A stretch of 64,000 nucleotides of DNA from Aminomonas paucivorans DSM 12260 (GTDB taxonomy: Bacteria; Synergistota; Synergistia; Synergistales; Synergistaceae): assembly GCF_000165795.1 (NCBI RefSeq), contig NZ_CM001022.1, positions 2,327,812 to 2,391,811 of the forward strand, read 5' to 3'. Under the pieces are notes generated by a model. It was not told the DNA's origin and made no database searches. It saw only the letters and a program-made list of their open reading frames with translations. Shown piece by piece: positions 24,274 to 34,191 of this stretch (the stretch's first letter is position 1; every line of letters begins with the position of its first letter). Both the position numbers and the translations under genes were made by a program.

Positions 24274-25965
24274 ATGAGCCACCGACCCTCTCCCATCTCC
24301 TGTCCCCGCCTTGCAGGAGCGGCCCTTTGCCTTCTGGTATGGGCCTTCCCCGCCTGGGCCTGCACCTCCGTCTTCGTGGGCAAGGACGCCTCCGCCACGG
24401 GGCACGTCCTGATCGCCCGCAACGAGGACTACCGGGCGGGCTGGGCGAAGCACTTCCTCGTGGTCCCGTCCCGTTCCGTGGCCTCCGGGGAGAAGCAGTC
24501 CTTCTGGAGCGGCATGGAGCTGGGCTACCCCCAGGACATGACCCGGACCTACCGCTACTTCTCCGTCCCCGACTGGATCTATGATCCCAAGGTAGCCCCC
24601 GGAGACCCCAGCCAGGAATACACCCCCATGGACGAGGTGGGGATCAACGAAAAGGGCGTGGCGGTCTCCGCCACGGAGACCCAGGGGCTCTCCGCCGCCG
24701 CCAAGGTCGCCATTCCCCTGGACGGGCTCATCGAGGAGGCCCAGATCCCCTCCATCATTCTCCCCCGGGCCGCCACGGCCCGCCAGGGGGTGGAACTCTT
24801 CGGCGCCGCCATCGAGGCCTTCGGATCCGGGGAGGCGGGGGGCTTCGCCGTCGCCGACCGGGACGAGGTGTGGTACGTGGAGTACCAGGGCCGGACCTGG
24901 GCAGCCGCCCGGGTTCCCGACGACCGGTACATCGTGGTGCCCAACCAGAAGGTGCTCTCCAACTTCAACCCCTACGACTCCGCGAACTTCCTGGGGACCG
25001 CCTCCCTGGTGGCCCTGGCCCGGGACCACCACCTCCTCCCGGAGGAGGAAACCACGGAAGCCTACGTCCGCGCCCACGGCCTGAACGTGGCCAAGGCCTT
25101 CGGCACCCAGACCTGGAAGACCAACGGCGTCCGGGTCTGGTGGGGACACCGCCACTTCTCCCCCTCCCAGGCCCAGGCCCCGGAGCAGGCCTTTTACCCC
25201 TTCTTCATGGCCCCGGACCGGAAGATCACCAAGAAGGACATCATGGCCTTCCTGAAGTCGGACAACTACACCGGGACCCCCTACGAGAACCCCAAGCCCG
25301 GGGTCACCTCCACGGCCCGGCCCATCGCGGTGCGCACCAATCTGGAGTCCCACATCGTGGAACTGGGCCAGAGCCCTCGGATCCCCGGGGAGATCGGCAA
25401 CGTCCTCTGGCTGAACCTGGGCAACGGGGTCGACGGGGTCTACCTGCCCTTCTGCCAGGGACTCACCGCCCTGCCCGCCTCCTTCGCCCTGGGGACGGAC
25501 CAGCCCGAGGCTCAGTCCCCCTACTGGTCCTTCTACGGCTCCTCCAGGAAGGCCCAGGAGCATGACGACACCCACGGCACCCACCTGGAGGCGGGGCTGC
25601 GGGGCTACTGGGATCCCTTCCAGGACGAGCTGACCCGGTCCTTCGAGCGCTTCCAGGACTCCGCCCTGAGGAAGAACGCCACGGGAGACGCCCTGGCTTC
25701 GTACCTCAACGACCAGGCCGCCCTCTTCTCCTCCCGGACCATCGCCCAGGCCCAGAAGCTCCAGGGCGATCTGGACGCGGCGCTTCCCGCAGGGGCCGCG
25801 GCGACCTTCGCTCCCACCTTCCATACCGGGGAGGCCCCCCGGGCGGAGGACGTGCCGGGCTACGTGGCCCCGGACAGCGGCAGCAGCGGCTGCTCCGTGA
25901 CGGGGCTGGCGCCCTTCCTCCTCCTGCTGCTGATCCCCGCTCTGGGCCTCCGCAGGAAGCGCTAG
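24274..25965 (+). CDS. Exported C69-family dipeptidase with SYNERG-CTERM tail
   Basis: 563 residues, ATG 24274 after AAGGAGG. A signal peptide (about 1-29) ends just before CTSVFVGKDAS. In Ntn-hydrolases of this family the Cys becomes the N-terminal nucleophile after cleavage. TGHVLIARNEDY, GINEKGVAVSATET and FAVADRDEVWYVEY are C69 (PepD-like) signatures. The last 30 residues are a GSSGC motif, the helix VTGLAPFLLLLLIPALGL and RRKR, matching the SYNERG-CTERM sorting signal. Predicted to digest dipeptides outside the cytoplasm for an amino-acid fermenter, anchored or processed at the tail. Confidence 0.88.
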   Translation: MSHRPSPISCPRLAGAALCLLVWAFPAWACTSVFVGKDASATGHVLIARNEDYRAGWAKHFLVVPSRSVASGEKQSFWSGMELGYPQDMTRTYRYFSVPDWIYDPKVAPGDPSQEYTPMDEVGINEKGVAVSATETQGLSAAAKVAIPLDGLIEEAQIPSIILPRAATARQGVELFGAAIEAFGSGEAGGFAVADRDEVWYVEYQGRTWAAARVPDDRYIVVPNQKVLSNFNPYDSANFLGTASLVALARDHHLLPEEETTEAYVRAHGLNVAKAFGTQTWKTNGVRVWWGHRHFSPSQAQAPEQAFYPFFMAPDRKITKKDIMAFLKSDNYTGTPYENPKPGVTSTARPIAVRTNLESHIVELGQSPRIPGEIGNVLWLNLGNGVDGVYLPFCQGLTALPASFALGTDQPEAQSPYWSFYGSSRKAQEHDDTHGTHLEAGLRGYWDPFQDELTRSFERFQDSALRKNATGDALASYLNDQAALFSSRTIAQAQKLQGDLDAALPAGAAATFAPTFHTGEAPRAEDVPGYVAPDSGSSGCSVTGLAPFLLLLLIPALGLRRKR

Positions 25966-25994
25966 GGCGGCGGGGGAAGGACCGCAACGGACGA

Positions 25995-26030
25995 GAAGGG
26001 GCGGGGCCTCCTGGGAGGCCCCGCCCCTTC
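25995..26030. terminator. Bidirectional terminator hairpin between convergent genes
   Basis: A 16-bp perfect stem GAAGGGGCGGGGCCTC/GAGGCCCCGCCCCTTC with a CTGG loop between the dipeptidase and malic enzyme stops. There is no long T run on either strand, but the position and strength fit a shared terminator. Confidence 0.7.
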
Positions 26031-26050
26031 TGCATCCTCGAAAACCGTTC

Positions 26051-27235
<1,185 letters not shown>

Positions 27236-27305
27236 GCTGGTCCCTCCCACAAGGTAAAGTCTCCCGTACCCTACCCCCCCGGGGAGGGAACCGCAACGTC
27301 GGGGC

Positions 27306-27605
27306 CTACAGCTTCGCCTTCCGGAGCAGGTCCTTCAGCTTCCCCTCGGTCATCCGGGAATACACCTGGCCCCGAAACTCCAGCACCGGAGCCCCCGCGC
27401 AGTCCCCCAGGCAGGAGGTCTTGGCCACCTGGACCTTCCCCGAAAGCCCCAGGTCCGCCACGGCCTTCTCCGCCACGGGGAGGAAGGATCGGGAGCAGGG
27501 CCCGCAGACCAGGAGCTTCTCCGCCCCGAGTGCCGCCCCTGCCAGGAAGATCCCCAGGGCCAGCGCCGCCAGCACCGCAACCCATCTTGTTTTTCGAGCA
27601 TCCAT
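27306..27605 (-). CDS. Exported thioredoxin-fold [2Fe-2S] ferredoxin-like protein
   Basis: 99 residues from ATG 27605 (AGGAGG upstream). Residues 1-28 are a clear signal peptide (basic start, ALALGIFLAGAALGA). The mature part has four cysteines, VCGPCSRSF and SCLGDCAGAPV, spaced like the thioredoxin-like [2Fe-2S] domain of NuoE and related ferredoxins. Such domains are normally cytoplasmic, so a secreted one is odd; Sec export of a preformed cluster is not expected, so it may load outside or act as a disulfide protein. Role unknown. Confidence 0.7.
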   Translation of the reverse strand: MDARKTRWVAVLAALALGIFLAGAALGAEKLLVCGPCSRSFLPVAEKAVADLGLSGKVQVAKTSCLGDCAGAPVLEFRGQVYSRMTEGKLKDLLRKAKL

Positions 27606-27789
27606 GCCCTCCGCCTCCTTTTTTGAAAAGGTTCTTTGTGTTATCCTACGCCCCCCGAACCTCCCCCGCCTCGGTGGTTTTCCCGACCCCCGGGACCGGG
27701 AGTTCCCCCTCTGTGGCCCTGCGGGACCGATCCTGGTAGGATGGGACGTCGCCGGGAACCCACCGGCGCTTCCGAAGGAGAGGACATCC

Positions 27790-28218
27790 ATGGCTCAGGC
27801 AAAGGCGGGAGACAAGGTGCGGGTGCACTACCGGGGAACCCTGGACGACGGGACCCAGTTCGACTGCTCCGAGGGGCGGGACCCCCTGGAGTTCGTGGTG
27901 GCCTCGGGACAGGTGATCCCGGGGTTCGACGAGGCGGTGACGGGGCTGGAGCCGGGACAGAGCCGGAGCGTGCACATCCCCTGCGAGAAGGCCTACGGGG
28001 CGGTGCAGGAGGACCTGCTGTTCCGGGTGGAGAAGGGGGCCTTCCCCTTCGAGCCGGAGGTGGGGATGCAGGTGCGCATGGGCCTGCCCACGGGACAGGG
28101 CATGGTGGTCACCGTGTCGGGCTTCGAGGAGGACCAGGTGGTACTGGACGGCAACCATCGCCTGGCAGGACAGGACCTGAACTTCCACGTCACCCTGGTG
28201 GAGATCCTCCAGGCCTGA
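27790..28218 (+). CDS. slyD: FKBP-type peptidyl-prolyl isomerase, SlyD-like
   Basis: 142 residues, ATG 27790. VRVHYRGTLDDGTQFD, VIPGFDEAVTGLEPGQ and AYGAVQEDLLFRV are the FKBP core with the inserted IF chaperone flap (about 70-125) of SlyD. The His-rich metal tail of E. coli SlyD is missing. A cytosolic folding helper. A strong terminator follows at once. Confidence 0.9.
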   Translation: MAQAKAGDKVRVHYRGTLDDGTQFDCSEGRDPLEFVVASGQVIPGFDEAVTGLEPGQSRSVHIPCEKAYGAVQEDLLFRVEKGAFPFEPEVGMQVRMGLPTGQGMVVTVSGFEEDQVVLDGNHRLAGQDLNFHVTLVEILQA

Positions 28219-28227
28219 GACCCCGAT

Positions 28228-28258
28228 CCCCCGGACCCCTCCGGGGGTCTTTTTTTTT
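28228..28258 (+). terminator. Intrinsic terminator after slyD
   Basis: An 8-bp GC stem CCCCCGGA/TCCGGGGG with a four-C loop followed by a run of nine T. Confidence 0.92.
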
Positions 28259-28275
28259 CGCTCCCCCCTCTGCCG

Positions 28276-28284
28276 TGGTATCCT
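28276..28284 (+). promoter_or_regulatory. Extended -10 promoter for ilvA
   Basis: TGG-TATCCT fits an extended -10; no good -35 precedes it because the T run of the slyD terminator is there. It predicts a leader of about 120 bases before ilvA. Confidence 0.4.
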
Positions 28285-28411
28285 GTTGGGTCAGTGGGTC
28301 CGCATCGCAAGGGAACCTCGAGCCCCTCACCGTCGATCCTCCCCCATGATCCCGGTCTCCCCCTGCATCATCTCCGCCCCGGATCCCCCGGGGCCAGAAG
28401 GAAGGGTTCCC

Positions 28412-29923
28412 ATGCACGACGACTATCTGGAACGCATCCTCACCTCCCGGGTCTACGACGTGGCCCAGGAGACCCCCCTGGAGGAGGCCTCGTCCCTCTC
28501 CGCCCGGGTGGGCAGCCGCATCCTGCTGAAGAGGGAGGACCTGCAGCCCGTGTTCTCCTTCAAGCTCCGGGGAGCCTACAACAAGATGAGCCGCCTGTCC
28601 CCGGAGGAGCGGTCCCGGGGGGTGGTGGCCGCCTCGGCGGGCAACCACGCCCAGGGGGTGGCCCTGGCGGCCCAGGTCCTGGGCTGCGCCGCCACCATCG
28701 TCATGCCCGTCACCACGCCCCAGATCAAGATCGACGCGGTGACGAGGCGGGGGGGCCGGGTGGTGCTCCACGGGGACTCCTACAGCGACGCGGGGGCCCA
28801 CGCCAAGACGGTGGTGGAGCAGACCGGGGGGGTTTACGTGCACCCCTACGACGACCCGGACGTCATCGCCGGCCAGGGCACCATCGCCATGGAGATCCTG
28901 CGACAGCACCCCGGCCCCCTGGAGGGGATCTTCGTCCCCGTCGGAGGGGGCGGCCTGGCGGCGGGGGTGGCGGCCTACGTGAAACGCCTCCGCCCGGAGA
29001 TCCGGATCATCGGGGTGGAGCCCGAGGATTCCTGCGCCATGGCCCTGTCCCTGGAGAAGGGGGAGCGGGTGGCCCTGAAGGACGTGGGGCTCTTCGCCGA
29101 CGGGGTGGCGGTGAAGCAGGTGGGGGAGGAGACCTTCCGGCTCTGCCGGGAGTACCTGGACGAGATCGTCCTGGTGGACACCGACGCCATCTGCGCCGCC
29201 ATCAAGGACGTGTTCGAGGACACCCGATCCATCACCGAACCCGCGGGGGCCCTCTCCGTGGCGGGGGCCAAGGCCTACCTGGAGCGGGAAGGCCTGCGGG
29301 GGGGCACCTACGTGGCCATCCTGAGCGGGGCGAACATGAACTTCGACCGGCTGCGGTACGTCTCCGAACGCTCCGAGCTGGGGGAGCGGCGGGAGGCGGT
29401 GCTGGCCGCCCTGATCCCCGAGCGCCCCGGGAGCTTCCGCACCTTCTGCTCCCACCTGGGGGACCGCAGCGTCACGGAGTTCAACTACCGCTACGGGGAT
29501 CCCGACACCGCCAACATCTTCGTGGGCCTCCAGATCCAGCGCCGGGAGGAACCGGCAGAGCTGGTGCGCCTCCTGAAGGAGAAGGGCATCGCCGCCCTGG
29601 ACCTGTCGGACAACGAGACGGCGAAGCTCCACATCCGCCACCTGGTGGGGGGACACGCCCCGGCGGCGGACCACGAGCGCCTCTTCCGGTTCGAGTTCCC
29701 CGAGCGGCCGGGAGCCCTCATGCGCTTCCTGGAGCACCTGCGGAGCGACTGGAACATCAGCCTGTTCCACTACCGCAACCACGGGGCGGACTACGGCCGG
29801 GTGCTGGCGGGCATCCAGGTGCCCGAGGAGGACGGGGAGGCCTTCCAGGAGTTCCTGGAGCACCTGGGCTACCCCTACGTGGAGGAGACGGACAACCCCG
29901 CCTGCCGACTCTTCCTGGGATGA
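28412..29923 (+). CDS. ilvA: Threonine ammonia-lyase with C-terminal ACT-like regulatory domains
   Basis: 503 residues from ATG 28412 (AAGGAAGG upstream); an in-frame ATG at 28346 lacks a ribosome site. The PLP lysine is in FSFKLRGA (K51); other core motifs are SAGNHAQGVAL, the phosphate loop VGGGGLAAGV and ITEPAGALSVAGA. Residues 330-503 hold two ACT-like modules as in biosynthetic IlvA, allosterically inhibited by isoleucine. It makes 2-oxobutyrate and ammonia from threonine, either for isoleucine or for fermentation to propionate; the regulatory part favours the biosynthetic form. Confidence 0.93.
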   Translation: MHDDYLERILTSRVYDVAQETPLEEASSLSARVGSRILLKREDLQPVFSFKLRGAYNKMSRLSPEERSRGVVAASAGNHAQGVALAAQVLGCAATIVMPVTTPQIKIDAVTRRGGRVVLHGDSYSDAGAHAKTVVEQTGGVYVHPYDDPDVIAGQGTIAMEILRQHPGPLEGIFVPVGGGGLAAGVAAYVKRLRPEIRIIGVEPEDSCAMALSLEKGERVALKDVGLFADGVAVKQVGEETFRLCREYLDEIVLVDTDAICAAIKDVFEDTRSITEPAGALSVAGAKAYLEREGLRGGTYVAILSGANMNFDRLRYVSERSELGERREAVLAALIPERPGSFRTFCSHLGDRSVTEFNYRYGDPDTANIFVGLQIQRREEPAELVRLLKEKGIAALDLSDNETAKLHIRHLVGGHAPAADHERLFRFEFPERPGALMRFLEHLRSDWNISLFHYRNHGADYGRVLAGIQVPEEDGEAFQEFLEHLGYPYVEETDNPACRLFLG

Positions 29924-29928
29924 GGGGA

Positions 29929-29973
29929 CCTGCCGGGGCCGAGGGACCGAGCCGCCCCACCGGCCTCGGCAGG
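29929..29973 (+). terminator. Possible terminator hairpin after ilvA
   Basis: A 13-bp stem (29929-29941 with 29961-29973, one G-T pair) with a 19-base loop, five bases past the stop. No T run follows. Confidence 0.4.
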
Positions 29974-29992
29974 CATCTCCCCGATCATCACT

Positions 29993-30020
29993 TTTCTGCG
30001 GCACCGAAATAACCTATACT
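29993..30020 (+). promoter_or_regulatory. Promoter of the hybrid kinase gene
   Basis: TATACT at 30015-30020 is a good -10; TTTCTG at 29993 is a weak -35 at 16 bases. It leaves a leader of about 40 bases before the small ORF at 30065. Confidence 0.4.
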
Positions 30021-30064
30021 TCTGAAAAGCCCGGCGCAGCTTCCCATCCGGAGGAGGGACCCCC

Positions 30065-30151
30065 ATGGCGGTGATGGTCTCGATCCGTTCTTCCCTGTCG
30101 TTCCCCCGTCGTTTCCCCGGTCCGTCTTCCCGGGGAGGTCTGGGCTCGTGA
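30065..30151 (+). CDS. Possible 28-residue leader ORF coupled to the histidine kinase
   Basis: ATG 30065 has one of the best ribosome sites of the area (GGAGGAGGG, CCCCC spacer). The frame ends at a TGA that overlaps the GTG start of the kinase, the arrangement used for translational coupling. The peptide (MAVMVSIRSSLSFPRRF...) is basic and Ser-rich with no membrane segment. It may serve only to deliver ribosomes to the weak GTG. Confidence 0.4.
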   Translation: MAVMVSIRSSLSFPRRFPGPSSRGGLGS

Positions 30152-32670
30152 CGCGGCGATCCCGCAGGACCCTCGGCCTGTCGGTCCTCCTGGCCGCTCT
30201 CTGTGCCCTGGGCCTCTGGTTCTACCGCTCCCAGGAAGCCTCCTATTCCCGGCGAGTGGAGGACGAACTCCTCGCCGTGGCGAAGCTCAAGGTGGAGCAG
30301 ATCGCCGCCTGGCGGGCGGAGCGTCTGGGGGACGGCGCCGTCCTGGGGAACAACCCGTTGTTTCGGAGGGATCTCTCCCGCTGGCTGGCTTCCGCCGCCC
30401 CCGAACCCCCCGAGGCGATCCGGATTGTCCTGGAAAACCTGCGGCGTGCCTACCGCTACGACAACATCCTGGTGGTGTCCCCTTCGGGTCGGGTCCTCTG
30501 GAGCCTGGAGCCGGAAAATCCCTCCCTGGACGCCACCTCGCTCCTCCTCCTGGAGCGGGCCTTCCGGGAACGCCGGGCCCAGCTCTCGGACCTCCACGAG
30601 GGCCCGCAGGGGGTCCCCCACCTGGGGCTGGTGGTTCCCTTCCTCGACCGGACCGGGACCGCCTCTCGCCCCGTCGCGGGGCTCGTGCTGGTCCAGCAGG
30701 CTCAAACCCACCTCTACCCCCTCCTGCGGACCTGGCCCGTGCCCAGCGCCACGGCGGAGGCCCTGCTGGTCCGGCGGGAGGGAGACCGGGCGGTCTACCT
30801 CAACCCGCTGCGCCACACCCCCCAAGGCCCCCTGAAGCTTCGCCTTCCCCTGCTCCGGCAGGATCTGCCCGCCGTCCAGGCGGTCCGCGGAACCACCGGC
30901 GTGGTTCGGGGGGTGGACTACCGGGGAGAAAAGGTCCTGGCGGCCCTTCTGCCCGTTCCCGATTCCCCCTGGTTCCTGGAGACCAAGGTGGACGTCCAGG
31001 AGGCCTTCGGGAACTGGCGTCAGGAGGCCCGGCTGATCCTGGCCCTCTTCGGAGCCCTCCTGGCCCTCCTGTGCAGCGCGGGGATCCTTCTCTGGCGGCG
31101 GGACCTCCAGGACCAGGCGTCCCTGCGGACCCAGGCGGAGGCGCAGCGGGAGAGCAGCGAGGAGCGCTACCGGAGCCTCTTCGAGGACCACCGGGCCATG
31201 ATGTGGGTGGTGGACCCGGAGGACGGCTCCATCGTGGATGCCAACCCCGCAGCCGCGGCCTTCTACGGCTGGAGCCGGGAGGAGCTGTCCCACATGAAGG
31301 TGGGGCGGATCAACACGAGCCCCCCCGGAGCGATCCGGAAGGCCATGGCCGACGGCCTGGCGGGGTCCCCCATGCCCTTCCTCTTCCAGCACCGCCTGGC
31401 GGACGGGGAGCTTCGGGACGTGGAAACCTACACCAGCCCCATCTCCTGGGGGCACCGGAAGCTGCTCTTCTCCATCATCCACGACGTGACGGACCGGCTT
31501 CGCCTGGAGCGGGAGCACCGGGTCCTCCAGGACCGGCTGGTGCAGGCCCAGAAGATGGAGTCCGTGGGGCGCCTGGCGGGCGGGGTGGCCCACGACTTCA
31601 ACAACATGCTCCAGGTGATCCTGGGGACCTGCAACCTGATCCTGGACCAGCTCCCCCAGGAGGACCCCCTGCGGGAGGATCTGCTGGAGATCCACAAAGC
31701 GGCGCTGCGCTCGGCGGAACTCACCCGGCAGCTTCTGGCCTTCGGGCGCCGCCAGCCCGCGGTGCTCCAGGTGCTGGACCTCAACGAGACGATCACGGAT
31801 CTGGTCCCCTCGTTGCGCCGCCTGGCAGGGTCTTCGGTGGACCTTTCCTGGATCCCCGGGGAGGATCTGTGGTCCGTGAGGATGGATCCCTTCCAGGTGG
31901 AGCAGGTCCTGACGAACCTGACCACCAACGCCCGGGACGCCATCTCGGGCTTCGGCCGGGTCCGCGTGGAGACGCGCAACGTGACCCTGAACGAGGATTC
32001 CGCCCGCATGCTGGACAACCGGCCGGGGGACTACGTCCTCCTGTCCCTCTCCGACGACGGGCTGGGGATGTCCCCGGAGGTCCGGGAACACGCCTTCGAA
32101 CCCTTCTTCTCCACCAAGGACGACCTGGGGACGGGGCTGGGGCTCTCCACCGTGGAAGGGATCGTGGTGCAGAACGGGGGATTCCTCCACCTGGACAGCG
32201 AACTGGGGGAGGGCACCACCTTCCGCATCTACCTCCCCCGTTGGGGAAGCTCGGCGTCCCCCCTCCGGGAGACCCCCCTGGATCCGAACCTGCCCCGGGG
32301 GCAGGGGGAGACCATCCTCCTGGTGGAGGACGAGGTCCCCATCCTGAGCCTGGAGAACCGGACGCTGGAGGCCCTGGGATACCGGGTCCTGGCGGCGGAG
32401 ACCCCGGAGAAAGCCCTGACCCTGGCGGCGGAGCACGACGGTTCCATCCACCTGCTGGTCACGGACGTGGTGATGCCCGGGATGAACGGCCGGGAACTGG
32501 CGGAAAACCTCTGGGCCCTGGAACCGGGGATGAAGTGCCTCTTCATGTCGGGCTACACCGCAGACATCATCGCCCGGCAGGGCATCCTGGACGAGGAGGT
32601 GCAGTTCCTCCCCAAGCCCTTCTCCATGAACGACCTGGCCGTGAAGGTCCGGGAGATCCTTCGCTTCTGA
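30148..32670 (+). CDS. Membrane hybrid histidine kinase (sensor-PAS-HisKA-HATPase-REC)
   Basis: 840 residues, GTG 30148. TM1 about 8-25, an extracytoplasmic sensor 30-290, TM2 295-316, PAS about 340-450, HisKA with H482 in GGVAHDFNNML, HATPase with NLTTNARDAI, DDGLGM and GTGLGLSTV, and a C-terminal receiver (722-838) with D773 in VTDVVMPGM and LPKPFS. The GVAHDFNN/hybrid-REC form belongs to a family often signalling without a linked regulator. No response regulator gene is adjacent. The ligand is unknown. Confidence 0.9.
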   Translation: MTRRSRRTLGLSVLLAALCALGLWFYRSQEASYSRRVEDELLAVAKLKVEQIAAWRAERLGDGAVLGNNPLFRRDLSRWLASAAPEPPEAIRIVLENLRRAYRYDNILVVSPSGRVLWSLEPENPSLDATSLLLLERAFRERRAQLSDLHEGPQGVPHLGLVVPFLDRTGTASRPVAGLVLVQQAQTHLYPLLRTWPVPSATAEALLVRREGDRAVYLNPLRHTPQGPLKLRLPLLRQDLPAVQAVRGTTGVVRGVDYRGEKVLAALLPVPDSPWFLETKVDVQEAFGNWRQEARLILALFGALLALLCSAGILLWRRDLQDQASLRTQAEAQRESSEERYRSLFEDHRAMMWVVDPEDGSIVDANPAAAAFYGWSREELSHMKVGRINTSPPGAIRKAMADGLAGSPMPFLFQHRLADGELRDVETYTSPISWGHRKLLFSIIHDVTDRLRLEREHRVLQDRLVQAQKMESVGRLAGGVAHDFNNMLQVILGTCNLILDQLPQEDPLREDLLEIHKAALRSAELTRQLLAFGRRQPAVLQVLDLNETITDLVPSLRRLAGSSVDLSWIPGEDLWSVRMDPFQVEQVLTNLTTNARDAISGFGRVRVETRNVTLNEDSARMLDNRPGDYVLLSLSDDGLGMSPEVREHAFEPFFSTKDDLGTGLGLSTVEGIVVQNGGFLHLDSELGEGTTFRIYLPRWGSSASPLRETPLDPNLPRGQGETILLVEDEVPILSLENRTLEALGYRVLAAETPEKALTLAAEHDGSIHLLVTDVVMPGMNGRELAENLWALEPGMKCLFMSGYTADIIARQGILDEEVQFLPKPFSMNDLAVKVREILRF

Positions 32671-32731
32671 TCCCCCTCCGGAGGGGAGTTGATGCTACAC
32701 TGCCGGTACTTCGATCTCCGGGAGGACCTTC

Positions 32732-33274
32732 ATGACCTTTCTCGAACTGGCACGCCGCCGCCACAGCCTGCGCCGCTACGACCCCCGACCGGTCCCCCGG
32801 GAGGTGCTGGACCGATGCTGCGAGGCCGCCCGGCTGGCCCCTTCCGCCTGCAACGGCCAACCCTGGCGGTTCGTCCTGGCGGACCGGGACCCGCTGCGGG
32901 CCCGGTTGGGAGAGGCGGCCTTCTCCGGCCCCCACCGCATGAACCGCTTCGCCCTGGACGCCCCGGTTCTGGTGGTCCTCGCCGGGGCTCCCCTGCCCTG
33001 GACCGCCCGTCTGGGGGCCTTCTTCCAGGGGGTGCCCTTCTCCCTCTCCGACGCGGCCATCGCGGGGGAGCACTTCGTCCTCCAGGCGGAGGAGGAGGGG
33101 CTGGGGACCTGCTGGCTCGGGTGGTTCGACGCCTCCGGGGTGGCCCGGGTCCTGAACCTGCCCCGGTCGGAGCGCCCCCTCTTCCTCCTGGCGGCGGGCT
33201 ACCCTCCGGAGGAGCACCGCCCGAAACCGCCCCACCGGATCCCCCTGGAGGAAATGCGCCGCTATGGGGACTGA
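32732..33274 (+). CDS. Nitroreductase-family flavoprotein
   Basis: 180 residues, ATG 32732 after GGGAGGACCTTC. The FMN-binding motifs RRRHSLRRYDPRPVP, AARLAPSACNGQPWRF and GLGTCWLGWF are present; the C-terminus has LLAAGYPPEE. Reduces nitro or quinone compounds with NAD(P)H; the physiological substrate is unclear. It overlaps the downstream DMT transporter by 11 bases, so export of a related compound is possible. Confidence 0.9.
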   Translation: MTFLELARRRHSLRRYDPRPVPREVLDRCCEAARLAPSACNGQPWRFVLADRDPLRARLGEAAFSGPHRMNRFALDAPVLVVLAGAPLPWTARLGAFFQGVPFSLSDAAIAGEHFVLQAEEEGLGTCWLGWFDASGVARVLNLPRSERPLFLLAAGYPPEEHRPKPPHRIPLEEMRRYGD

Positions 33275-34175
33275 AACCCGCCCGTCCCGGCTCCTGCTGC
33301 TTGCGGCCTACGGGGCCATCTACGGGGTCTGGGGCTCCACCTACCTGGCCATCCGCTTCACCGTCCGAACCCTTCCCCCCTTCCTCACCGGGGGGATCCG
33401 CTTCTTCCTGGCGGGGCTCCTTCTCTACGCCCTGGTGCGCCCCCGTACGGAGGCCCCCACCCCCCGAGGCTGGCTCCAGGCCCACAGGATCGGCTTCCTG
33501 GCGTTTTTCCTGAGCTACGGGGCCATCACCTGGACGATGGTTCGCGTCCCCTCGGGGGTGGTGGCCCTCATCGTCGCCCTGGAACCCCTCTGCTTCCTCC
33601 TCACCGACTGGTTCTGCTTCCAGGGCCCCCGGCCCGTGCGCATGGAGCTGTGGGGGCTGGCCCTGGGCTTCGGGGGGACCGTCCTGCTCCTGGCGGGGGA
33701 CCCGAACGTGTCCTTCCACGGGACAGGGGGGGTCTACCTCCTCGGGGCACTGGCGGTCCTGGCGACCAGCTTCGCCTGGGTCTACGGAAGCCTCCTGACC
33801 CGCACCGCCCCCGTCCACCCCGACGGGGTGCTTGCGGCGGCCATGCAGATGATCGCCGGAGGGTCGCAGCTGCTCCTCCTGGGAACCCTGTGGGGGGACT
33901 GGAAACACCTGGGGGAGGCAAGCCTTCTTTCGGTTCTGTCTCTGGCCTATCTGGTGGTCTTCGGCTCCCTGGTGGCCTATACGGCCTTCACCTGGCTCCT
34001 GAAGGTGGAGCCCGTCTCCCGGGTGGCCACCCACGCCTTCGTGAACCCCGTGGTGGCGGTGTTTCTGGGTTGGCTCTTCGGGGGCGAGCGGGTGGGACCC
34101 GAGACCCTGGTGGCGGGGGGGCTCATCGTGGGGGCGGTGGTGCTCACCCTCTGGGCCCGCAAGCCGGAGCTGTAG
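33264..34175 (+). CDS. DMT-superfamily (EamA) transporter
   Basis: 303 residues, ATG 33264 inside the end of the nitroreductase gene. About ten hydrophobic helices in two EamA repeats; YGVWGSTYLAIRFTV at the start and VNPVVAVFLGWLFGGE in the second repeat are typical of the RhaT/YedA-like exporters. Probably exports an amino acid or metabolite. Confidence 0.88.
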   Translation: MGTETRPSRLLLLAAYGAIYGVWGSTYLAIRFTVRTLPPFLTGGIRFFLAGLLLYALVRPRTEAPTPRGWLQAHRIGFLAFFLSYGAITWTMVRVPSGVVALIVALEPLCFLLTDWFCFQGPRPVRMELWGLALGFGGTVLLLAGDPNVSFHGTGGVYLLGALAVLATSFAWVYGSLLTRTAPVHPDGVLAAAMQMIAGGSQLLLLGTLWGDWKHLGEASLLSVLSLAYLVVFGSLVAYTAFTWLLKVEPVSRVATHAFVNPVVAVFLGWLFGGERVGPETLVAGGLIVGAVVLTLWARKPEL

Positions 34176-34191
34176 GGAACAGAGGGAAAAG

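Noticed and set aside
28285-28411. Possible T-box or isoleucine attenuator before ilvA
   Set aside because: No T-box sequence, no specifier stem and no Ile/Val/Leu-rich leader with its own ribosome site; the in-frame ATG at 28346 lacks one.
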